Origin: Mycobacterium sp. IS-3022
Lineage (GTDB): Bacteria; Actinomycetota; Actinomycetes; Mycobacteriales; Mycobacteriaceae
Direction of reading: 5' to 3'
Length of the DNA stretch: 64,000 bases
NCBI RefSeq assembly: GCF_001500065.1
Contig: NZ_LQIN01000034.1
Location: 186,001-250,000, forward strand
A program made the translations under genes and the position numbers. A model generated the notes under the pieces. That model searched no databases. It saw nothing but the letters and a program-made list of their open reading frames with translations, and was not told the DNA's origin. Shown here one piece after another: positions 25,076 through 33,006 of the stretch; positions within the stretch are counted from its first letter, which is position 1; every line of letters begins with the position of its first letter.

Positions 25076-26010
25076 CGTTCTCCCCCGTCGTACCTCCGGT
25101 GCTTCTGATCGCGATCGCCGCGGCCGTGGTCGTGCTCCGGCTCATCACCATGTGGCAGTTGGCGCGCACCGCGCGGCAGCGATGGACCACGGTGTGGCGA
25201 TGGTCGGCGCTGACGCTGGCGGTGGTGCTGATGTTGATCGCCGCGGCAAGGCCGGCGATCGGCGGGGGCTCACAGGCCTCGGTGGAGACCGCCTCGGGCG
25301 ATGACGCGACGGCCAACGTGTTCCTGATCGTCGACCGCTCCGCCGACTCGGCCATCACCGATCACCTCGCCGGGCAGGCTCGGATGGCCGGCATCCGCGA
25401 CGACGTCACCGCGCTCATCGACCGTTACCCGCGGGCCCGGTTCGCGCTGATCACGTTCGCGTCCCGCTCGTCGCTGGAATGGCCGCTGTCCGAGGACAAC
25501 TGGAGCCTCAAGCCGGTCGTCGCGGGTGTGCGTCCCTACCCGGAGGGCACCGCCGCCGAGGTGAACGCGGCGGCCGCCGCGAATGTCCTTCGCTACCAGT
25601 TGATCGCAGCCGGCCAACGCGACCCGGATGCGCAGAACCTGGTCTTCTACTTCGGGTCGGGCGCACCGTTGTCGCGGGTGCCGCAGGGCGAGTTCGACCC
25701 GGTGCCCGGCTCGGTGGACGGCGGGGCGGTGTTCGGTTACGGGGCCACGCCAAACGAGCCGGGCCTTCGACGGATCGCCGATCAGCTCGGCGTGCCGTTC
25801 GTAGCGCGCGACGCCGCCCGTCCCGTCACCGACGCGGCACCGGACGTGAGCGGTGTGTCGCCGGCGCAGTCCACCGGCGCCGCACCCGACCGCACGGATC
25901 TGTATTGGGTGTTCACCATGGTCGCGGCCGTGCTGTTGCTGTTCGAGATCTACCTCACGCTGCGCGAGTTTCGGACCAGCCGCGCGGCCCGCCGGGATGA
26001 GGACGTCTGA
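25072..26010 (+). CDS. Membrane VWA-domain protein with intact MIDAS (MxaL/BatB-like)
   Basis: 312 residues. Two N-terminal helices (about 5-25 and 43-61), a VWA domain (about 80-250) and a C-terminal helix (about 275-295). The metal-ion site starts FLIVDRSADS (D-x-S-x-x-S), with the conserved threonine likely in PEGTAAEVNAAAAA and the acid after NLVFYFGSG. VWA proteins of this plan work with MoxR at the membrane. Start ATG 25072 overlaps the previous stop (ATGA). Confidence 0.78.
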   Translation: MTFSPVVPPVLLIAIAAAVVVLRLITMWQLARTARQRWTTVWRWSALTLAVVLMLIAAARPAIGGGSQASVETASGDDATANVFLIVDRSADSAITDHLAGQARMAGIRDDVTALIDRYPRARFALITFASRSSLEWPLSEDNWSLKPVVAGVRPYPEGTAAEVNAAAAANVLRYQLIAAGQRDPDAQNLVFYFGSGAPLSRVPQGEFDPVPGSVDGGAVFGYGATPNEPGLRRIADQLGVPFVARDAARPVTDAAPDVSGVSPAQSTGAAPDRTDLYWVFTMVAAVLLLFEIYLTLREFRTSRAARRDEDV

Positions 26011-26732
26011 TGCGCGCGCACAGTCCCCGTCCGTCGCGGTTGCGGCTGCGGCGCCGGCTGCTGCTGTTCTCGGCTCCCCCGGCGGTCGCGGTGATGGCCG
26101 TTGCCTTGAAGTTGATCTCGGCGGTGGTGGCCGGCGAATCGGCGGTCTCGAACTTCGCGCAGCGCGACGCCGATGCGCTGCGCGCCGATGTCGCGGTGAT
26201 GGGTGTGCTCAACGTCGTCGAACCGGCGCGGGCGCCGTTCGCGGCCGGTGCGCTCGCGGTGCTCGACGGCCGTCTCGACGACGCCGACGCACACTTCTCG
26301 GACGCGCTCAGCCGGACGCCGCGTGAACAGTCGTGTCCAGTCCTGATCAACCTGGAACTCGTCCGCGAGCGCCAAGGCGATGTGGACGCCTGGGAGAACC
26401 GGCCCGACGCGGCGCGGGAGAGGTACCGCAGCGCGTTGGGCGTCGTCGAGAACGCGCCGGCGCGCTGCTTCGAGGCCAACTCCGATCCCGATCCCGAGCG
26501 CAGGGCCGTCCGCAACGACGCGGCACCGAGGCTGATCGCCAAGATGGCCGGTCTGACCGCTCCGCCGCCTGTTCCGCCGCCTGCGCCGGCCCCCGCCCCA
26601 CCGCCCGCGGCGCCGCCGCCCGTACCGGTGTTGCCCGAACCCGATCTGCCTCGCGACGCCTTGAGGCTGGATCCCGCCGCCGGGGACCCGCTCGACAAAC
26701 TGCAGCAGGTGCTTCAGGACGCGGCCGGTTAG
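26010..26732 (+). CDS. Membrane-anchored protein with proline-rich tail (MxaK-like position)
   Basis: 240 residues. One N-terminal helix (about 18-38) after a basic start, a helical domain of about 130 residues with tetratricopeptide-like spacing (LAVLDGRLDDADAHFSDALSRTP, then AWENRPDAARERYRSALGVVENAP), and a Pro/Ala-rich segment (about 188-212). The tail is LDPAAGDPLDKLQQVLQDA. Last gene of the MoxR operon; ATG overlaps the preceding stop by one base. The plan matches MxaK-type scaffold proteins. Function unknown. Confidence 0.7.
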   Translation: MRAHSPRPSRLRLRRRLLLFSAPPAVAVMAVALKLISAVVAGESAVSNFAQRDADALRADVAVMGVLNVVEPARAPFAAGALAVLDGRLDDADAHFSDALSRTPREQSCPVLINLELVRERQGDVDAWENRPDAARERYRSALGVVENAPARCFEANSDPDPERRAVRNDAAPRLIAKMAGLTAPPPVPPPAPAPAPPPAAPPPVPVLPEPDLPRDALRLDPAAGDPLDKLQQVLQDAAG

Positions 26733-27073
26733 CCGGTGGAGGTGCCCGTCCAGTACTCGGCGAACCGTCCGTCCGCGATCCGCAGGATGTCGTTTCCGGT
26801 GAACCGCTTCGGTCCGTCCTCGGTCGCGCCCGTGCCGATCCACCTGGCCGCGAGCATGTCCCCCTCGACGAACGGCTCCACCTCGATCACGAACTTCAGG
26901 TCGTCGAGCATCTGATGGGTCTCCCCGACGACTGCCTGCAGTTCCGCCGGACCCCGCACCACACGTTGCGGCCAATGGCCGACGAAGTCGTCGGTGACCA
27001 ACTCGGCCGCGACGGGTTCTCCCGACCACAACTCGTCTATCCACCGTGCATACAGGGCTTTGGGCGAGGTCAT
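26729..27073 (-). CDS. SnoaL/NTF2-like fold protein
   Basis: 114 residues starting MTSPKALYARWIDELWSGEP. It has the SnoaL-like pattern: AAELVTDDFVGHWP, GPAELQAVVGETHQML, FVEGDMLAARWIGTGAT and DILRIADGRFAEYWTGTS. These cone-shaped proteins act as isomerases, cyclases or ligand-binding proteins; no specific reaction can be assigned. An in-frame start at 27109 would add 12 residues but disrupts the domain start. Its stop overlaps that of the MoxR operon's last gene (TTAG). Confidence 0.75.
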   Translation of the reverse strand: MTSPKALYARWIDELWSGEPVAAELVTDDFVGHWPQRVVRGPAELQAVVGETHQMLDDLKFVIEVEPFVEGDMLAARWIGTGATEDGPKRFTGNDILRIADGRFAEYWTGTSTG

Positions 27074-27198
27074 GCCCGTGTACTTACCGGGCGAGACGCG
27101 GATGCGCAATCCGCCCCGCGAAGCGGACGGCAGAAAATGCGCGGATAGTCTGTGGCACCGGTCAATTCGACCTCGAACGCTTCGCGCCGCGGCGGCCG

Positions 27199-27510
27199 TC
27201 AGGGCGTGGACGGCGGCTCTTCGCCACGCAACCGGGCCTGCAGCTGCGCCCGGTCCCGGCGTCGACCTTCGTCGAACGCGGCGATGCTCGCGGTGGCACG
27301 GCGGCGGAGCGGGGCGAACAGCCAGATGCCCAGCGGAAGAGCGATCACCAGCGCGAAAAGCAGCGCGACGACGAGCGGGAACTCGCGAAGACCGAGCAGA
27401 TGGCCCGCGCCGAAGATCACCGCCGCCAGCGCCGCCACGAGCAGCAGACGCGCCAGCACATAAGCCAGCACATCGAGCACGAGCCGCGTTCCGGGACGAC
27501 CGTCAGACAC
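27199..27510 (-). CDS. DUF4229 membrane protein (Rv0531-like)
   Basis: 103 residues, GTG start. Two hydrophobic helices (about 10-36 and 43-66) are followed by a charged helical tail RRRATASIAAFDEGRRRDRAQLQARLRGEE, the pattern of DUF4229 actinobacterial proteins. Function unknown. From memory, M. tuberculosis keeps it beside the ParA-like gene Rv0530. It faces the tiny gene at 27563 head to head across 52 bases. Confidence 0.78.
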   Translation of the reverse strand: MSDGRPGTRLVLDVLAYVLARLLLVAALAAVIFGAGHLLGLREFPLVVALLFALVIALPLGIWLFAPLRRRATASIAAFDEGRRRDRAQLQARLRGEEPPSTP

Positions 27511-27562
27511 GAACCGAGCCTACCGACGGCGCGTATATTCGAAGAAAGGAGGTTTTGTTCCC

Positions 27563-27724
27563 GTGGCGTACCTGCTCCTGATTCTCGTGCTGGGCGTGCT
27601 GATGTATGTCGCCTGGCGGCTGATGCGAGTCTCTTCGAGCCGTCCGCGGACCCGCGTGATCGGGCCCGACGACGATCCAGAGTTTCTGCGTCGGCTCGGC
27701 CAGGAGGACAACCCGCGCCCCTGA
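27563..27724 (+). CDS. Tiny single-pass membrane protein, 53 residues
   Basis: GTG 27563 follows AAAGGAGG (27545-27552) at a good distance and opens a 53-codon frame. It begins VAYLLLILVLGVLMYVAWRLMR (one membrane helix), then SSSRPRTRVIGPDDDPEFL and RRLGQEDNPRP. The Asp-rich PDDDPEFL is compact and conserved-looking. The strong ribosome binding site, helix and TGA just before the convergent ATPase gene support a real gene. From memory, an Rv0530A-type small protein occupies this spot in M. tuberculosis. Function unknown. Confidence 0.75.
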   Translation: MAYLLLILVLGVLMYVAWRLMRVSSSRPRTRVIGPDDDPEFLRRLGQEDNPRP

Positions 27725-27733
27725 CCCGCGAGG

Positions 27734-28879
27734 TCAGCGTTGGGCGCCGGGGAACCCGGCCGCGACGGCGGCGGCGAGTTCGAGCAACGCTTGTCTGGTC
27801 TCCGGTTTCAGCCGGTCGAGGCTGATCTCGGCGCCTTCCTCCAGGTGCGGGTCGAACGGCACCTCGAGCACCGCGCGGCAACGCCGGTTGAAGTGGTCGA
27901 CGACCTTGCGCATGTCGACCTTCCCCGACCGTGGTCGCACCGCGTTGATCACCGCGATCGAGTTGCGCACCATGTCCTGGTGGCCGTGGGCGTCCAGCCA
28001 GTCCAGCGTCGCCGAGGCGCTGCGGGCCCCGTCGACCGAGCCCGAACTGATCACGACCAGGGTGTCGGCCTTGGCGAGCACCGCCGCCATGGCCGAGTGC
28101 ATCAGCCCGGTGCCGCAGTCGGTGAGCACCAGGCTGTAGAACCGTTCGAGGACTTCGAGGGTGCGGGTGTAGTCCTCGGAGCTGAAGGCCTCCGACACCG
28201 CGGGGTCGCTCTCGGAGGCGAGCACCTCGAGTCGGCTCGGGCTCTGTGAGGTGTAGCTGCGGACGTCGCTGTAGGCCTGGATGCCTTCGGCGTCGCGCAA
28301 CAGGTGACGCACGGTGGCCGGCGTCTCGAGCGGCACCTTCTCGCTGAGCGTGCCGCGGTCGGGGTTGGCGTCGACGGCTATCACGCGGTCACCGCGGATC
28401 GAGGCGAGCGTCGCGCCGAGCGTCGCGGTGATCGTGGTCTTGCCGACGCCGCCCTTCAGCGACAGCACCGCGATGCGGTGGCAGCCCCGCAGCGGCCGCT
28501 GAATCTGCGCGGTGAGCGTGCGACGGCGAACGGCCTTCGGTCCGTCGCCCAGGTTGATCAACTTGAACGACGCGAAGTACAGCCACTTGCGCCAGCCCTC
28601 GGAAGGGGCGCGCTTGGGTTGGCCGAGCAAGGCGACCGTCGACAGGTCGAGATACGGCGCCGGGTCGTGCTCTGGGACCTGCGGCGGCGGCGAACTGACC
28701 GGCAGACCGTTGGGCGGTGTCGGCGCCGTCCACTCCGGCGGCGGTTCGGCGGCGGGATCGCTGAACCGGCTCTGCGCACGGAAACCGCCTGGCGCATAAG
28801 CATTTTCGGGAATCACCGAAGGGGAAGCCGCATCCTCGCCGGGACGATCCTGAGCGCGGTGCGCCGGATGTTCAGACAC
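27734..28879 (-). CDS. ParA/MinD-like ATPase with disordered N-terminus (Rv0530-like)
   Basis: 381 residues. A Pro-rich N-terminal third (1-90) precedes a deviant Walker A, SLKGGVGKTTITATLGATLA (about 142), VIAVDANPDRGTLSEK (Walker A-prime/switch) and VLTDCGTGLMHSAM (Walker B region). The layout resembles mycobacterial EspI-like MinD ATPases with a Pro-rich leader, which work with membrane or secretion complexes. No ParB partner is adjacent. GTG start. The gene lies just before the cytochrome c maturation operon; a functional link is only positional. Confidence 0.85.
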   Translation of the reverse strand: MSEHPAHRAQDRPGEDAASPSVIPENAYAPGGFRAQSRFSDPAAEPPPEWTAPTPPNGLPVSSPPPQVPEHDPAPYLDLSTVALLGQPKRAPSEGWRKWLYFASFKLINLGDGPKAVRRRTLTAQIQRPLRGCHRIAVLSLKGGVGKTTITATLGATLASIRGDRVIAVDANPDRGTLSEKVPLETPATVRHLLRDAEGIQAYSDVRSYTSQSPSRLEVLASESDPAVSEAFSSEDYTRTLEVLERFYSLVLTDCGTGLMHSAMAAVLAKADTLVVISSGSVDGARSASATLDWLDAHGHQDMVRNSIAVINAVRPRSGKVDMRKVVDHFNRRCRAVLEVPFDPHLEEGAEISLDRLKPETRQALLELAAAVAAGFPGAQR

Positions 28880-28947
28880 GCTGACGGTCCCCCATGGCTT
28901 CGCAGGCTGACGTGGCCGATCTTAGCGAAATGGTGATACGACGGCCC

Positions 28948-29916
28948 TCAGCCCACTCCGGCGTAGGAGTGCAGGCCCACGGTCACCAGGTTGATGAAGA
29001 ACAGATTGAACACCATCGCGACGAAGCCGACGACGTTGATCCAGGCGGCCCTCTTGTCGCGCCAGCCCGCGGTGGAGCGGGCGTGCAGATAGGCGGCGTA
29101 GACCACCCACGCGATGAACGACACCGTCTCCTTGGGATCCCACCCCCAGTAGCGGCCCCACGCCTCTTCGGCCCAGATCGCCCCGAAGATGACGCCGAAG
29201 CCGAACACCGGGAAGGCGAAGATCGTGGTGCGATAGGCGATGCGGTCGAGGGTCTGCGGATCGGGCAGGCGGTGCACGACGCGGGCGAGCACGCCGTCCG
29301 CTCCGGGGTCGCCGAACCGCGACATCTTCATCAGGAACAGGATGCTGGCCACACCGGCGACCAGGAACACCCCCGAGCCCAAACTCACCACCGAGACGTG
29401 GATGGGCAGCCAGTACGACTGCAGGGCGGGCATCACCGGCGCGGCGTTGGTGTACAGCCAGCGACCGGAGACCGTCAGCAGGATCAGTACCGGAACGAGC
29501 ACGAACACCCACAGCGACCGGTACTGCGGGCGCCGCAACACCACCGCCGCGGCAACCAGGCCGCAGAAGCAGGTCAGGTTGATGAACTCGTACATGTTGC
29601 CCCACGGCACCCGCGAGGTGGCCAGGCCGCGCAGCACGATGCAGCCCAGCAGCAGGCCGATCCCGACATAGGTCAGCGCCAGGCCGGCGCCCCCGATGCG
29701 CTCGTCGACCGGGCGCTTGGGGGTGTCGGCGACGAGGCCCGGTGCGCCGCTGTCGGCGCCCACTCCGACCAGCTCGCGGGTCTCGGCCTTGCGGCTGCGG
29801 GTGTACGCCAGCTCGATCGCCAGCAACAGCAGCGCGCCCACCAGGACAAGCACCGATGAGGTGAACGCCCAGTCCGAATACCGCGCCAAGCCGATGTCGA
29901 TCTGCTCGGAATTCAT
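28948..29916 (-). CDS. ccsB: Cytochrome c biogenesis protein CcsA/CcsB (WWD haem-handling subunit)
   Basis: 322 residues with about eight helices. The WWD haem-binding signature is visible as WGRYWGWDPKETVSFIAWVVYAAYLH (about 245-270), with further conserved histidines in helices on either side. With ResB it forms the system II synthetase that moves haem out and attaches it to apocytochrome c. ATG overlaps the resB stop (ATGA). Last gene of the hemL-resB-ccsB operon. Called ccsA in M. tuberculosis and ccsB in most current annotation. Confidence 0.93.
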   Translation of the reverse strand: MNSEQIDIGLARYSDWAFTSSVLVLVGALLLLAIELAYTRSRKAETRELVGVGADSGAPGLVADTPKRPVDERIGGAGLALTYVGIGLLLGCIVLRGLATSRVPWGNMYEFINLTCFCGLVAAAVVLRRPQYRSLWVFVLVPVLILLTVSGRWLYTNAAPVMPALQSYWLPIHVSVVSLGSGVFLVAGVASILFLMKMSRFGDPGADGVLARVVHRLPDPQTLDRIAYRTTIFAFPVFGFGVIFGAIWAEEAWGRYWGWDPKETVSFIAWVVYAAYLHARSTAGWRDKRAAWINVVGFVAMVFNLFFINLVTVGLHSYAGVG

Positions 29917-31562
29917 GTGACCTTCTCTCCTGCGGGCTGCGCCGACGTCGCATCGGGAAGGAGGCGCTGTGTCAGCCGCTCGAACTCGTCACCCCAGCCG
30001 GAGTTGTCGGTACGCGCCAGCCCGCCCAGCTCGACGGTTACCGTACCCGGACCTGCGGGGTTGATCCGAATCCAGACGCGGCGTCGGCGCACCACCAGCG
30101 ACACCAGCAGGCCGGCCATCATCGTCAGCGCGAACACCAGCACCCACACCTGGGCCGGGTCGTGGGAGACCTGCACGTTGATGAACGGCACGGCGCCGTC
30201 GAACCGCACCACGGTGCCGTCGTCGAGGCGCGTCGACTCCCCCGCCCCCAGGTTGACCCGCGCCTTCTTGGTCAGCCGGCCCTGTTCGATGAGCCGCGGG
30301 TCGAGGGTGAACAGCGACTGCGGCCGACCCGTGTCAAGGCCGGTGTCGCCGCGGTAGATGTCGACGGCGACGGCGGGATCGTTGAGCGCGGGGAAGCTCG
30401 AGGACAGCAGCGTGCCGTGCAGCTGTTCGGTCGGCGCGAACAACCCCATGATCGCGAGCTGGTTGTCGCGGCGTTCGTCGGCGTCGGGGTAGGTGCCGCC
30501 GGGCGGATCGAACCGGTGCACGCCCGAAGACAGCAACGTCATCTGGTCATCCGGGCGCCACTGCAGCGTTTGGGTGCGCGTCTGCCCGTCGGGGAACGTC
30601 ACGGTGAATGTCGGTGCGTAACCGTGGCCCTGCAGATAGATCCGGTCGCCGCCGACCCGCAGCGGATGGTTGACCTTCAGGTGGTAGGGCCGCCAGGTGC
30701 CGGATCGGAGGTCGGCGCCCGCTTGGTACTCGATGTCGGCGGCGAACGACGTCGCCTGCCCCGTCGGCAGATAGTCGGCTTGGAAGTCGTTGACACGTAG
30801 ACAGATCGGGTTCAGCGAGGTGCCGTCGACGGTGTTGCCCGCGCGAAACGAGTCGAACGCCGCGGGCGAGGCCGAGCAGAATCCCGGGCCGCCGTCGGCG
30901 ATCACGATGACGTTGCCCTCATAGCCGAACAACTTGCCCGCCGCGACCGCCACGAGCAGCCCGAGCAGCGAGAAGTGGAAGACGATGTTGCCGAACTCCC
31001 GCAGATAACCCTTCTCCGCTGAGATTTCCGTGATTTCGTCGTTGCGCCGAACGGCGGTGCGCCATCCGCGCAGTCGCGAAGTCACCGTCGCGGCGAGGGC
31101 TTCGGGCTCGGCCGCCGTCTCGATGCTGTGGTGTTTGGGCAGCCGGCTCAGGTTCCGCGGCGCGGCCACGGGGGTCGCCCGCATGCTGCGGAAGTGTTCG
31201 ATCAACCGCGGGGTCAGGCAGCCGACTAGCGAGATGAACAGCAGGACGTAGATCGCGGTGAACCAGAAGCTGGAGAACACGTCGAAGGCCTGCAAGCGGT
31301 CCAGCCACGGCCCGATCGTCGGGTGTTCGGCGATGTACTCGTGGACCTTGGACTCGTTGAGGCTGCGCTGGGGCAACAGCGCGCCGGGGATCGCTGCGAG
31401 CGCCAGCAGGAACAGCAGCACCAGCGCGGTACCCATCGACGTCAGCGTGCGCCACGTGTTGCGTATCAGCGCGGCACTTCTGCGCGCGAACAGTCGCAAA
31501 TTGCCCAGTTTTCGCGGGTTTTTCGGGCAATTTGCGTCTGGTCGCGCCGGGGTGGTGCTCAT
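29913..31562 (-). CDS. resB: Cytochrome c biogenesis protein ResB
   Basis: 549 residues, the other half of the system II cytochrome c synthetase. Helices near 45-65, 95-115 and 190-212 and one near the C-terminus flank a large outside domain. Blocks seen: SMGTALVLLFLLALAAIPG, KGYLREFGNIVFHFSLLGLL (conserved His) and LRVGGDRIYLQGHGYAPTF. The first about 27 residues are not typical: codons 6-27 are made of a palindromic repeat (31484-31547). ATG overlaps the ccdA stop. A start after the repeat would lose little, so the real start needs care. Confidence 0.92.
   Translation of the reverse strand: MSTTPARPDANCPKNPRKLGNLRLFARRSAALIRNTWRTLTSMGTALVLLFLLALAAIPGALLPQRSLNESKVHEYIAEHPTIGPWLDRLQAFDVFSSFWFTAIYVLLFISLVGCLTPRLIEHFRSMRATPVAAPRNLSRLPKHHSIETAAEPEALAATVTSRLRGWRTAVRRNDEITEISAEKGYLREFGNIVFHFSLLGLLVAVAAGKLFGYEGNVIVIADGGPGFCSASPAAFDSFRAGNTVDGTSLNPICLRVNDFQADYLPTGQATSFAADIEYQAGADLRSGTWRPYHLKVNHPLRVGGDRIYLQGHGYAPTFTVTFPDGQTRTQTLQWRPDDQMTLLSSGVHRFDPPGGTYPDADERRDNQLAIMGLFAPTEQLHGTLLSSSFPALNDPAVAVDIYRGDTGLDTGRPQSLFTLDPRLIEQGRLTKKARVNLGAGESTRLDDGTVVRFDGAVPFINVQVSHDPAQVWVLVFALTMMAGLLVSLVVRRRRVWIRINPAGPGTVTVELGGLARTDNSGWGDEFERLTQRLLPDATSAQPAGEKVT
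31484..31547. repeat. 64-base palindromic repeat inside the 5-prime end of resB
   Basis: Arms 31484-31506 and 31525-31547 pair at 21 of 23 positions with an 18-base loop. The same type of arm (GCGCGA-CAG-CGCAAA-TGCCC pattern) recurs at 51762-51823. Here it is in frame and encodes ResB residues 6-27, between the start codon and the first conserved segment. It could form a hairpin in the mRNA near the start. Confidence 0.8.
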
Positions 31563-32392
31563 ATCGGCAGCGTCACGTCACTGACGAACGCGTCGCGCAC
31601 CCAGGACACGAAGTCGCTCCACACACCGGTCACCAGAGCGGCCCCGACCAGGATCAGCAATACCCCGCCGACGATCTGGATGGTGCGGGTGTGCTGTCGC
31701 AGCCACGCCAGCCCCTGCACGGCGCGCGCCGACCCGAATGCCAACAGCACGAACGGTATTCCCAGGCCCAGGCAGTAGGCGATGACGAGCGCGACGCCGC
31801 GGGCGACGTTGCTCCCGTCGGTCGCCGAGGCCACCGCGATCACCCCGGTCAGCGTCGGGCCGAGGCATGGTGTCCACCCGAGCGCGAACACCGCGCCCAG
31901 CAGCGGGGCGCCGCCGAGCGTGGAGATCTGCCGCGGGGTGAACCGCGCCTCGCGCTGCAGGACCGGGATGAACCCGACGAACACCAGCCCCATCACGATG
32001 GTCACCACGCCGCCGATGCGCTGCAGCAGAAGCTGATTGGTGATCAGTGACGTGGTCATCCCGAGGACCGCGACCGTGCCCAGCACGAACACGACCGTGA
32101 AACCGGCGACGAACAACGCGGCCGCACCCGCCACGCGCAGCCGCGTCGCCTTCGCCGAAGCAGCAGTGCGATTTGTGGAACGGGAACGGCGCTCACCGCC
32201 GCTAACACTCCACAAATCGCCGGGCGCATCGTCGGAAACGCCCACCACCGCGGCCAGATACGACAGGTAGCCCGGCACCAGCGGCACCACGCACGGCGAG
32301 GCGAACGACACCAGCCCGGCCAGCGCGCTGACCAGAAGCGCCAGCAGCACCGGGCCGCCCGCGATCAACTGGTCGACCCCCTCGAGGCTCAT
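31559..32392 (-). CDS. ccdA: Cytochrome c biogenesis thiol reductant transporter CcdA
   Basis: 277 residues with about six helices. It passes electrons from cytoplasmic thioredoxin across the membrane to ResA. The redox cysteines are in SFASPCVVPLVPGYLSYL (C34) and GWTPCLGPTLTG. Between the first two helices lies an unusual hydrophilic insertion, about residues 58-75 (GDLWSVSGGERRSRSTNR), encoded by a palindromic repeat. The rest fits the normal family. ATG 32392 overlaps the resA stop by four bases. Confidence 0.93.
   Translation of the reverse strand: MSLEGVDQLIAGGPVLLALLVSALAGLVSFASPCVVPLVPGYLSYLAAVVGVSDDAPGDLWSVSGGERRSRSTNRTAASAKATRLRVAGAAALFVAGFTVVFVLGTVAVLGMTTSLITNQLLLQRIGGVVTIVMGLVFVGFIPVLQREARFTPRQISTLGGAPLLGAVFALGWTPCLGPTLTGVIAVASATDGSNVARGVALVIAYCLGLGIPFVLLAFGSARAVQGLAWLRQHTRTIQIVGGVLLILVGAALVTGVWSDFVSWVRDAFVSDVTLPI
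32168..32220. repeat. 53-base palindromic repeat, copy 3 (inside ccdA)
   Basis: Perfect 12-base arms: GCGATTTGTGGA (32168-32179) and TCCACAAATCGC (32209-32220). The centre GCGCTCACCGC matches that of copy 1 on the minus strand, and the total length of 53 is identical to copies 1 and 2. It lies in frame in ccdA and encodes the loop between the first two membrane helices, where an insertion would be tolerated. Confidence 0.8.
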
Positions 32393-33006
32393 GTGCCGGC
32401 CTCTTTGTGCTCCGCCGCCCCGTCCTTTTCGCCTGCAAGGCGTTCCACGACCGGCTGCAGATCCTCGGCGAGAAGTTCGCGCAGGAACACCGCCGCGACG
32501 CGGTGCTCCCGGTCGAGCACCACAGTCGACGGGATGACCGTCGTCGGGTACCGGCCGCCGAACGCGATCATGGTCCGCATCGCGGGGTCGTAGATCGAGG
32601 GGAAGGTGATCTTCCGGTCGACGATGAAGTCGACCGCGGCCTGACGGTTGCTGTCGCGGACGTCGATGCCGAGAAATGCCACACCGAGGTGCCGCGTCTT
32701 GTCGTAAACCTGCTGCAGTTGGGTGATTTCGGTACGGCACGGTCCGCACCACTGTCCCCACACGTTGAGCACCACGACCTTGCCCGCGAAGTCGTCGAGG
32801 GAAATGGTTCTCGAAGGGTCCATCAGATCCGGACCGCTCAGCGGGCCGGGCCGGCCGCGGTCCTGCGGCGGATCGTAGAAGATGTCGGTCTGCCCGCCGG
32901 GCGCGACGAACTCGAAGGTGCCGCCCTGCGCGACCGCGTCGTCGCCGGTGGAGCAGCCAGCGAGCGCGACGATCGCCACGCACGCCAGAAGCAACCGCAG
33001 CTTCAC
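32389..33006 (-). CDS. resA: Thioredoxin-like lipoprotein ResA
   Basis: 205 residues, GTG start. A lipoprotein signal peptide ends in the lipobox LAGC (C18). The thioredoxin domain (about 55-190) carries VVVLNVWGQWCGPCRTE with the CxxC pair and a cis-proline region GGRYPTTVIPSTVVLD. It reduces apocytochrome c cysteines outside the membrane, fed by CcdA. GTG overlaps the stop of the phosphatase gene upstream, and its stop overlaps the ccdA start. Confidence 0.94.
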   Translation of the reverse strand: MKLRLLLACVAIVALAGCSTGDDAVAQGGTFEFVAPGGQTDIFYDPPQDRGRPGPLSGPDLMDPSRTISLDDFAGKVVVLNVWGQWCGPCRTEITQLQQVYDKTRHLGVAFLGIDVRDSNRQAAVDFIVDRKITFPSIYDPAMRTMIAFGGRYPTTVIPSTVVLDREHRVAAVFLRELLAEDLQPVVERLAGEKDGAAEHKEAGT

